A DNA stretch of 64,000 nucleotides from Alphaproteobacteria bacterium SO-S41 (GTDB lineage Bacteria; Pseudomonadota; Alphaproteobacteria; Micropepsales; Micropepsaceae), in contig AP024629.1 of assembly GCA_019670725.1 (NCBI GenBank), positions 2,294,001 through 2,358,000 on the forward strand, written 5' to 3'. Each line of letters starts with the position of its first letter. Position 1 is the stretch's first letter. The notes under the pieces were generated by a model. It searched no databases. It saw only the letters and a list, made by a program, of their open reading frames with translations, and had not been told where the DNA came from. Positions 35,536 to 41,927 of this stretch are shown piece after piece. The position numbers were made by a program, and so were the translations under genes.

Positions 35536-36341
35536 ATGGACGAGACGGTTCCAGAGGGGCATCTGGCGCGGATGAAGCGCGTCGGGTTCACGATTGCTGA
35601 GAAAGCTATCGAATCGGACCTGATCGAGGCGCTGAACGACGCGCTGGCGCGGCTGGAGCGCGATCTTGGCGCCAAGCCCGCGATGAACGGGTTCGAGGGT
35701 CACCACACGGTGCGGATCTACAATCTGCTGGCCCATGGCGCGCCGTTCGACGCGGTGCCGGTGCATGCGGCCATCCTGCCAATCGTGGAGGGGGTGCTGG
35801 ATGCGGGGTGCCTGGTTTCGTCGCTGTCGTCGATCGCGATCGATCCGGGCGAGCGCGCGCAGCCGATCCATTCCGACGACCAGATCATCCCGCTGGCGAA
35901 GCCCCATGCGCCGGTCATCTGCAACACGATGTGGGCGCTGACGGACTTCACCGAGGAGAACGGCGCGACGCGGCTCGTGCCGGGAACGCATCTGAAACCA
36001 AGTCCGGAGTATGGTGGGCAATACGAGACCATCCCGGCTGAGATGCCGAAAGGCAGCGTGCTGATCTGGATGGAGCGCTGTGGCATGGCGGGGGCGCGAA
36101 CCGCAGCGGCCGGCGGCGCACGGGCATCGCGATGAACTATTGCGCCGGGTATATAAGGAGCCAGGAGAACCAGCTGCTGGGCGTGCCCGCCGCGGTCGCG
36201 CGGGGGTATCCGCCGCGTTTGCAGGCGCTGATGGGCTATGGCGTCTATCAGGGGCTGATCGGGCATATCGACAAGCAGAGCCCCGCGCAGATCCTGAACG
36301 GGGGCGGGGACTTCCGCTCGATCTGGGATGCCGGTGGGTAG
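35536..36341 (+). pseudogene. Phytanoyl-CoA dioxygenase (PhyH) family protein, broken by a single-base frameshift
   Basis: Fe(II)/2-oxoglutarate-dependent oxygenase sequence in two frames. The first part (35536 to about 36072) carries the iron ligands H112 and D114 in QPIHSDDQ and ends GSVLIWM. One base seems missing around 36071-36074. In the next frame the sequence reads GALWHGGGANRSGRRRTGIA, which supplies the distal iron-ligand His and the 2-oxoglutarate Arg region, then MNYCAGYIRSQENQLLG to the stop at 36341. Restoring one G in the GG at 36072-36073 joins the two. As written, the first frame stops at 36135 without the distal His, so the product should be inactive unless this is a sequencing error. 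Confidence 0.85.
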
Positions 36342-36352
36342 GACCTCCCGCA

Positions 36353-36450
36353 TGTCATCGCCGGACGTGTTCCGGCGACCCATCGTTCCATCGAGCTGAG
36401 CCTGGCCATGGGTCCCCGGAACGGCGCTGCGCGCCGCCCGAGGATGACAG
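36353..36450. repeat. Palindromic repeat-like element, family D (single copy here)
   Basis: About 98 non-coding bases bounded by GTCATCGCCGG and CCCGAGGATGAC, with an internal GGCCATGGGTCCCCGG. The ends and the central GGGTCCC resemble family B, so it may be a diverged relative. Only one copy was found in the window. It lies just after the PhyH pseudogene. Confidence 0.55.
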
Positions 36451-36475
36451 TTATTATTGGACTGGACGAAGCTGT

Positions 36476-36587
36476 CGTCATCCTGAGGAGCGACCGTGAG
36501 GTCGCGTCTCGAAGGACGCAGGGTGGCTGAAACAGATTGCGTGGTTCGAGGCTCCGCACAGGCCGCGCTGCGCACCTCAACATGACG
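36476..36587. repeat. Dispersed repeat, family C copy 2 (inverted)
   Basis: About 112 bases from CGTCATCCTGAGGAGCGACC to GCACCTCAACATGACG. It is the reverse-complement relative of 17264-17370, sharing the GAGGAGCG...CGTCTCGAAGGACGC block and the GTGGTTCGAGGCTCCGC block. Between the blocks the two copies differ in sequence and length. Non-coding; it borders the decayed GGQPGN gene. Confidence 0.8.
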
Positions 36588-36779
36588 GGGAGGGATCGCC
36601 GCGGACGCGAGCGTGCGCGCCTTGGCGCGCTGCATGGCGTCGCGGGCGATAGCGCAGAGCAGTTTGATACGGCGCGCGAAGCAGCGCTTTTCGGCGCGCG
36701 CGGCGTGGGCCGCGGCGCTCCAGTAGCCGTGCTTGAGGCGATTGGTGTTGCCGGGCTGGCCGCCGCGACGGCGCCTCAG
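36588..36779 (-). pseudogene. Remnant of a GGQPGNxNxLKHG-type small protein gene
   Basis: Read leftward from 36779 the sequence encodes LRRRRGGQPGNTNRLKHGYW followed by SAAAHAARAEKRCFARRIKL and a helical basic stretch. The GGQPGN-x-N-x-LKHG opening is known from small basic proteins of unknown function in alphaproteobacteria, sometimes linked with phage-like genes. No ATG, GTG or TTG precedes it; the first codon would be CTG, overlapping the upstream gene's stop as CTGA where ATGA would be expected. The frame then runs into repeat C2 without its own stop, so the 3' end appears lost. Function unknown. Confidence 0.5.
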
Positions 36780-37501
36780 TGCCGGCGGCGGGACGCCAAA
36801 GGGCGAGGGGCGCCGTCCTTACCCAGGCCTTCGACCTCCGCCTCGGCCATTCGAACCTCGATTTCATCCATCTTTCTTTCGAGTGCCGTCACCTCCGCCT
36901 CGAAGCTGGCGGTCTCCGCTTCCAGACGCGCGACCTCCGCCGTCTGCTGCTGGATGACCCAGCGGGCATGCGCCAGCTCGGCGGCATTCCGCGCGGCGGG
37001 CTGCACGGGCGGCAGGCCGACTTCGGCGCGCGCTTCGTCGGACCACCGATCTGGTGCATGCGGGAAGATCCGGCGCTCGAATTCAAGGTGGGGATCGCGA
37101 TTGTGCGTGCGCGGGCTGTGCTCCACGGCAACCCGGCGCTCCGCGGTCACGGCGCGCGTGAAGGCAACGTCGAGATGAGAGAGCGTCGCCGCGGCGAGGG
37201 TGTCGGCCGGCGCTTCGCAGACGTCCTTTGCCGAGGCGCGCTTCAAAGCGAGCCCGAGGCTGGCGAGCGAGCGCGCCAGATTGAGGGCTTGAACGTCGAA
37301 CGGCCGGGGGAGGAGGCGGGCGTCCGCGGGCGCTTGCTCGGGCATCTGCCAGGCCGCGTGGGCGCGCAGTCCGAGCACGGCCATGTCGCGCCACATGATG
37401 CCGCGCACGGCGGCGGCAATCTCAGCCGCCGCGGTGTGGCCGAACGCCAGATCCGGCGCGTCGCCGGCTTTGCGCTCAACTTTCCTGTCGTGGTTCGTCA
37501 T
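36776..37501 (-). CDS. Hypothetical protein with C-terminal coiled coil
   Basis: A 241-residue soluble protein, not recognised. The N-terminal half is Ala-rich and helical with Trp/Met (AAEIAAAVRGIMWRDMAVLG, ALNLARSLASLGLALKRAS). Residues about 185-225 form a clear heptad coiled coil (VIQQQTAEVARLEAETASFE, EVTALERKMDEIEVRMAE). The tail is basic. The leftward frame is preferred over the long opposite one because of this coiled coil, the ATG at 37501 and GGAGCG just upstream. It overlaps the GGQPGN remnant by 4 bases, so the two probably once formed an operon. An AT-rich patch lies upstream. Confidence 0.55.
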   Translation of the reverse strand: MTNHDRKVERKAGDAPDLAFGHTAAAEIAAAVRGIMWRDMAVLGLRAHAAWQMPEQAPADARLLPRPFDVQALNLARSLASLGLALKRASAKDVCEAPADTLAAATLSHLDVAFTRAVTAERRVAVEHSPRTHNRDPHLEFERRIFPHAPDRWSDEARAEVGLPPVQPAARNAAELAHARWVIQQQTAEVARLEAETASFEAEVTALERKMDEIEVRMAEAEVEGLGKDGAPRPLASRRRH

Positions 37502-37551
37502 CTTTCATCGCTCCATCATCTGGGGGGAAGATAACGTGCGAGAGCTGTTAT

Positions 37552-37626
37552 GGGAATATAGTCACGGGAATATATTCTTGATGCGGCATTTCGGCGACAA
37601 TGAGTTTTGCGTATAATATATATTAT
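37552..37626. promoter_or_regulatory. AT-rich patch with direct repeats and palindromic TATAAT region
   Basis: Within a 225-base gap between divergent genes, GGGAATATA occurs twice with a 14-base period (37552-37560 and 37566-37574). Further on TATAAT (37612-37617) is part of the perfect palindrome ATAATATATATTAT (37613-37626). The local AT content is far above the surroundings. It could serve the FMN-reductase gene on the right as a -10 region, but no good -35 box is visible. Confidence 0.4.
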
Positions 37627-37726
37627 GGAAAATAATGATGCGTGGGAAAGCCGGAAAAATGCGGCTTGCAGGTTCTGAGCCCTTGTCAGGCTGCGGCCAT
37701 GTCCTCACATCCGTCCGGGGGCCGCT

Positions 37727-38260
37727 GTGACGACACGCTTGGTTGCGATTTCTGGAAGCTTGCGCGCGGCGTCGTCGAATGGCGCGTTGATCGAGGCGGC
37801 GCGGCGGTTGGCGCCGCCGGGGCTGGAGGTCGTCATCTACGACGGCGTCGGCGGGCTGCCGCATTTCAATCCGGACGACGATGTCGAGTCGTTGCCGCCG
37901 CCGGTCGTCGCGTGGCGCGAGGCGGTGACGGCGGCGGACGGGATGCTGGTCTCGTGTCCGGAATATGCGCGCGGCATTCCGGGGTCTTTCAAGAACGCGC
38001 TCGACTGGCTGGTGAGCGATACCGGCCGCAAGAAGCCGGTGGCGATCTGGAACGCCGCGCCACGGGCCGTCGCGACGCAGGAGGCGCTGCGGCTGGTGCT
38101 GGCGACGCTGTCGTCGGGGCTGGTGGAGGCAGCGTGCGTTACCCTGCCCGCCTCCGGCGTCAGTTGGACCGCCGACGCGCTACTCGCCGACGATGCGGTG
38201 CGCGCGACGCTGGAGGGCGCGCTGGCGGCGTTCGTCGCGGCGCTGGAGCGTGAAGATTAA
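37727..38260 (+). CDS. NADPH-dependent FMN reductase family flavoprotein
   Basis: A 177-residue flavodoxin-like reductase. The phosphate-binding loop SGSLRAASSNGALIEAA follows the first strand, the flavin-contact SCPEYARGIPGSFKNALDWL is at about 77-96, and KKPVAIWNAAPRAVATQ follows. Such enzymes reduce FMN or quinones and azo compounds with NAD(P)H; the actual acceptor is unknown. The start is GTG at 37727 (VTTRLVAISGSLR), the only good beginning before the loop. It stands alone between the AT-rich gap and the convergent tetra-TonB gene. Confidence 0.88.
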   Translation: MTTRLVAISGSLRAASSNGALIEAARRLAPPGLEVVIYDGVGGLPHFNPDDDVESLPPPVVAWREAVTAADGMLVSCPEYARGIPGSFKNALDWLVSDTGRKKPVAIWNAAPRAVATQEALRLVLATLSSGLVEAACVTLPASGVSWTADALLADDAVRATLEGALAAFVAALERED

Positions 38261-38294
38261 GGTTTGCGATCGTGGCGAGCTGCGCTGAGACGAT

Positions 38295-39500
38295 CTAACG
38301 CCCTTTGTGGAATTCGACGCGGACGCGGTAGGCGCCGTCGGGCGTATCGGCCCAGCGCCAGCGGATGACGGCGTTGTAGGCGGACTCGCCGAAGCCGTGG
38401 CCTTCGGGATTAGCGCCCAGCAGCAAGGCGTTGGTGACATCCCCGTTCTCGAGGAACACCGCGACTTCGGCCGCGCCCTCGATGCCTTTCGCCTTGGCGT
38501 CCGGTGGGTAGATCGGCGTGCGGCGGTGCCAGGGCTCGGGCGCCGGTTTGAGCTGGCCGACATCCACCGCAACATCGTCGGGCGAGCCCTCGATGCGGAA
38601 GCGGCCGCTGAAGAGATAGCGCCCGGCAACACCCGCGGGAAATGTCGCCTTCTTCAGGCCCTCGGCCAGCGCCTCGCCAAAGCCGTAGCCGGGCGGATGT
38701 TCGTAGGCGATCTCGACATGGGTGACGGCGCCGGCGGCGTCGAGCGTGATGATCGTTTCGACCTGGCCCTCGATGCCGCCTGCGTTCAGGGCGGCGAGCG
38801 GATAGCGCACGCGGACAGGTTCGACGGCCTCGGGTGCCATGCCGACGGGGCTGCCATCGGAAGCCGTCGGCGTATCGAACTGGAACTTGACGCGGACCTG
38901 GTAGCGGCCGGGGTGGTCCTCGGGGAAAATCCAGAGCTTCACGGCCTCCACCGCCGCCGGGCCGAAGCCGTGGCCGGTGGGAGTTTCGGAGAGCAGCGCC
39001 ACATCGTCCACTTCGCCGTCATCGCCGATCTCGGCCGCAACGACGGCCTCGCCGGGGAGGCGCGCCTTCCAGGCATCATGCGGGTAGTTCGGGAGGATGC
39101 GCTTCACCGGCCTGGGCGCTTCGGGCAGCGCGGCCGGGGGATCGGGGAGATCGAAGGTGATCTTGATGCGGTAGCGCCCGGCGATGTCTGCGGGAAACCG
39201 CCAGGCCGCGAGGGCGGTCGCGGCGGCGGTCGCGAACCCCTGCCCCGGCGGCGTTTCGGCGGCGATGTCGACCTTGGTGACGGCGCCAGCTGCATCGAGG
39301 GTCAGGATGGCGCGGACGGCGCCTTCGGTGCCGGCCCGTTCGGCGGCGGGGGGATAGACGGGCTGCGTGGTCGTCAGCGGTGCCGGGGCGACGGGAAAGT
39401 CCTCGATGGGACGGCCGGTGGCTGGGTCGAGAACGGGCGACGGCCCGGCCGCGGTCGCGGAACCGATCAGTGCCAGTGCGAAGACGATGGCGCGCAGCAT
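38295..39500 (-). CDS. Secreted protein with four tandem TonB C-terminal-like domains
   Basis: A 401-residue protein. A signal peptide (MLRAIVFALALIGSATAA) and a short linker are followed by four repeats, each like a TonB C-terminal domain: about residues 45-117, 133-208, 228-303 and 326-398. Each repeat has YP-x-x-A near its start, a G-x-V/A strand, D/N-G-x-V-x-x-V, a P-x-G-x-G-F segment, A-x-x-A/G-x-x-x-W/F and a final GRY/AYR-x-R/K-x-x-F strand (for example HPPGYGFGEALAEGLKKATF and NPEGHGFGESAYNAVIRWRW). No membrane anchor or long Pro-rich arm is seen, so it cannot work as a normal energy transducer. It lies 72 bases downstream of tonB on the same strand. Function unknown. Confidence 0.8.
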   Translation of the reverse strand: MLRAIVFALALIGSATAAGPSPVLDPATGRPIEDFPVAPAPLTTTQPVYPPAAERAGTEGAVRAILTLDAAGAVTKVDIAAETPPGQGFATAAATALAAWRFPADIAGRYRIKITFDLPDPPAALPEAPRPVKRILPNYPHDAWKARLPGEAVVAAEIGDDGEVDDVALLSETPTGHGFGPAAVEAVKLWIFPEDHPGRYQVRVKFQFDTPTASDGSPVGMAPEAVEPVRVRYPLAALNAGGIEGQVETIITLDAAGAVTHVEIAYEHPPGYGFGEALAEGLKKATFPAGVAGRYLFSGRFRIEGSPDDVAVDVGQLKPAPEPWHRRTPIYPPDAKAKGIEGAAEVAVFLENGDVTNALLLGANPEGHGFGESAYNAVIRWRWADTPDGAYRVRVEFHKGR

Positions 39501-39572
39501 GATCCCCCCGGCATGATGCCGGAGGGACCCTTGCGATCGTTGCCGGGTGCGTCAAGCACGCGGCGGTTGCGT

Positions 39573-40202
39573 CTAGTTCAGCTTGAAGCGGACCGTGACG
39601 CGGTAGGTGCCGGGCTGGGCGTCGGCGAACTTCCACTGCCAGACGGCGTCGGCGGCTGCTTCGCCAAAGTGGTAGTTCTCAGGCGTTTCGCTGACGATCT
39701 GCACATCGCTGACGGCCCCGCCGGGTGCGACGGTGATCTGCACGGTCGCGCTGCCCTCGATCTCGCGATCCTGGGCGCGGACGGGGTATCTGACGGGCAC
39801 GCGCTCAGTCGGCTGCGGCGCCGCCGTGGGGACCGTCTCCGGCAGGCTGGTGACCGTCGGCTCGCCCGGTATGGGCGGCTGCGGCGGGATCGGGATCGGG
39901 TCCACCTTGGGTGCGTCGGGGACGATCGGCGTCGGCCGCGGCTGGACGCGTGGAATCTCCTTCAGCTTCGGCGGATCGGCCTGGATTTCGGGGATCGGGG
40001 GCGGCGGCGGTTTAACGTAAGGCTCGATCGTAATGACCTGCGGCTCAGGATCGGCCTCAAGAGCGGGCACGCCGATCAGCTGGTTCACGATCACCCAGCC
40101 CACGGCGATGTGGAACAGGATCGACAGACCGACGGTCCATCTGAGGTCGTTCTGTTTGGATCGTTCCGGCGCTGGTGCGCCAAGGGGTAACGCATATGCC
40201 AT
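39573..40202 (-). CDS. TonB family energy transducer
   Basis: A 209-residue protein: short cytoplasmic N-terminus (MAYALPLGAPAPERSKQND), one transmembrane helix (VGLSILFHIAVGWVIVNQLI) with the H that is functionally important in TonB, a Pro-rich periplasmic arm (about 55-120, with KPPPPPIPEI), and one TonB_C domain (RYPVRAQDREIEGSATVQIT to YRVTVRFKLN). It would couple ExbB/ExbD to outer-membrane receptors. The ATG at 40202 has GGGAG upstream and was preferred to an upstream in-frame start. No exbBD is adjacent; the nearest set is 5 kb away. Confidence 0.88.
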   Translation of the reverse strand: MAYALPLGAPAPERSKQNDLRWTVGLSILFHIAVGWVIVNQLIGVPALEADPEPQVITIEPYVKPPPPPIPEIQADPPKLKEIPRVQPRPTPIVPDAPKVDPIPIPPQPPIPGEPTVTSLPETVPTAAPQPTERVPVRYPVRAQDREIEGSATVQITVAPGGAVSDVQIVSETPENYHFGEAAADAVWQWKFADAQPGTYRVTVRFKLN

Positions 40203-40281
40203 GTTGAACTCCCGTGCCCGCCCGGGTCGCGCGGGGTGCGCGCCCGGCTGCATCACGGCGCGCCGGGATTGGGGCGGCATT

Positions 40282-40324
40282 GTGACGTAGGGTCACTTTT
40301 GTTGCGGGTGCGACGTAGTGTCAG
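40282..40324. promoter_or_regulatory. Paired direct repeats in the tonB / kaiC-like divergent gap
   Basis: GTGACGTAGGGTCAC (40282-40296) and GCGACGTAGTGTCAG (40310-40324) match at 12 of 15 positions and are offset by 28 bases. The first is also an inverted repeat GTGAC-N5-GTCAC. They lie upstream of both the leftward tonB and the rightward KaiC-like gene and may bind a regulator of either. Confidence 0.4.
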
Positions 40325-40359
40325 TGCGCGGCCGCCGTCCGCCCGCAGAAAATTCGCTT

Positions 40360-40384
40360 GGAACTGGGAGCGTTTGGGATCGTT
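40360..40384 (+). promoter_or_regulatory. EcfG-type general stress response promoter
   Basis: GGAAC (40360-40364) and CGTT (40381-40384) are separated by exactly 16 bases, matching the alphaproteobacterial EcfG sigma-factor consensus GGAAC-N16/17-CGTT. Transcription would start near 40391, leaving a leader of about 25 bases with GGAG as ribosome site before the GTG at 40416. Exact sequence, spacing and position all agree; sigma-factor use is inferred. Confidence 0.7.
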
Positions 40385-40415
40385 GTGCGTTGTTGACAAA
40401 AGTTCCGGAGCTAGT

Positions 40416-41927
40416 GTGACTGAGCATTCTTCCGCCGAAAAACCGGCCCTGTCGGGGACCAAGGCGCGTACTGGGGTAACGGGGTTAGACGACGTGTTGG
40501 CCGGCGGTCTGTCGCGCGGCCATGTCTTCCTGCTGGAGGGCGAACCAGGCGCCGGCAAGACCACGATTGCGTTGCAGTTCCTGCAGGAGGGCGAGGCCCG
40601 CGGCGAGCGTGGACTCTACATCACCCTATCCGAGACGGAGGTCGAGCTGCGCGAGGGCGCGGCGTCACATGGCTGGACGCTAGGCCCGGGTATCGAGGTG
40701 TTCGAACTGGCGCCGCCCGAGAGCCTGCTCAACGACGAGCACAAGCAGTCCCTGCTCTACTCGTCGGACCTCGAACTGGGCGAGACGACGCAGTCGATCT
40801 TCGACGCCGTGGAGCGCGTCAAGCCCGACCGGGTCGTGATCGACAGCCTGTCGGAGATCCGCCTGCTGGCGCAGAGCTCGCTGCGCTATCGCCGGCAGAT
40901 CCTGGCGATCAAGCATTTCTTCTCAAAGCTCGGTGCGACCGTCGTGCTGCTCGACGATCTGACGGCGGACTCGCTGGACAAGACGGTGCATAGCGTCGTG
41001 CACGGCGTGGTGCGGCTGGAAGAGCTGGCGCCGGCCTATGGCGCCGAACGGCGGCGCATGCGGATCATCAAGTATCGCGGGCAGCGCTATCGCGGCGGCT
41101 TCCATGATTTCACGATCACCACGGGCGGCGTGAACGTGTTTCCGCGGCTGGTATCGGCGGAGTATCGCGGTGCGGAGCAGCGAACACGGGTTTCAAGCCG
41201 TATCCAGGCGCTGGATACGCTGCTGGGCGGCGGGCTGGACAGCGGATCGAGCACGCTGATCCTGGGACCGGCCGGCACCGGCAAGTCGCTGATCGCGATC
41301 CTGTTCGTCGCCGCGGCCGTCGCGCGCGGCGAGAAGGCGGCGATGTTCATCTTCGATGAAGAACTGGGCTTGCTCTACGATCGGATGAAGCCGCTGGGGA
41401 TCGACCTGCAGAAGCTGGTCGCAGACGGGAACCTCTATCTGGAACAGGTCGATGCGGCGGAACTGTCGCCCGGCGAGTTCTCGCACCGGGTGCGCAGCCG
41501 CGTCGACGAAGACGGGATCAAGACCGTGCTGATCGACTCGGTCAACGGCTATCAGGCCGCGATGCCGGAAGAGAATTCGCTGATCCTGCACATGCACGAG
41601 TTGCTGCAATACCTGAACCGGCGCGGCGCGACGACGTTCCTGACGGTCGCGCAACACGGTCTCGTCGGCGACATGAAGGCACCGGTGGACGTGACATATC
41701 TCGCCGATACCGTGATCCTGCTGCGCTATTTCGAGGCCCTGGGCAAAGTGCGGCGCGCGATGTCGGTGATCAAGAAGCGCACCGGCCCGCACGAAGATAC
41801 GATCCGCGAATATCTGATCGACGGTCGCGGCCTGACGGTCGGCGCGCCGCTGGATCAGTTCCAGGGGGTGCTGCGCGGTGTGCCGACCTTCGTTGGCGGC
41901 GATGGCGCGTTGATGGGGATCGAATAG
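40416..41927 (+). CDS. KaiC-like double-domain RecA ATPase
   Basis: A 503-residue protein with two KaiC-type domains. Domain I (about 10-245) has Walker A GEPGAGKT (42-49), SETEVEL near the catalytic-glutamate site and DRVVIDSLSE. Domain II (about 255-500) has Walker A GPAGTGKS (284-291), FIFDEELG and VLIDSVNGYQ. At the place of the cyanobacterial KaiC phosphosites S431/T432, the aligned residues are T427 and Y428 (DVTYLADT), so autophosphorylation chemistry may differ. The GTG start at 40416 has GGAG 6 bases upstream. No KaiA or KaiB gene is nearby. The following TTG of the hybrid kinase directly adjoins its stop. Confidence 0.88.
   Translation: MTEHSSAEKPALSGTKARTGVTGLDDVLAGGLSRGHVFLLEGEPGAGKTTIALQFLQEGEARGERGLYITLSETEVELREGAASHGWTLGPGIEVFELAPPESLLNDEHKQSLLYSSDLELGETTQSIFDAVERVKPDRVVIDSLSEIRLLAQSSLRYRRQILAIKHFFSKLGATVVLLDDLTADSLDKTVHSVVHGVVRLEELAPAYGAERRRMRIIKYRGQRYRGGFHDFTITTGGVNVFPRLVSAEYRGAEQRTRVSSRIQALDTLLGGGLDSGSSTLILGPAGTGKSLIAILFVAAAVARGEKAAMFIFDEELGLLYDRMKPLGIDLQKLVADGNLYLEQVDAAELSPGEFSHRVRSRVDEDGIKTVLIDSVNGYQAAMPEENSLILHMHELLQYLNRRGATTFLTVAQHGLVGDMKAPVDVTYLADTVILLRYFEALGKVRRAMSVIKKRTGPHEDTIREYLIDGRGLTVGAPLDQFQGVLRGVPTFVGGDGALMGIE

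Noticed and set aside
36779-37534. A 251-residue + strand alternative to the coiled-coil gene
   Set aside because: Arg/Gly-rich composition without a heptad or domain pattern; the - strand frame has a convincing coiled coil and ribosome site.
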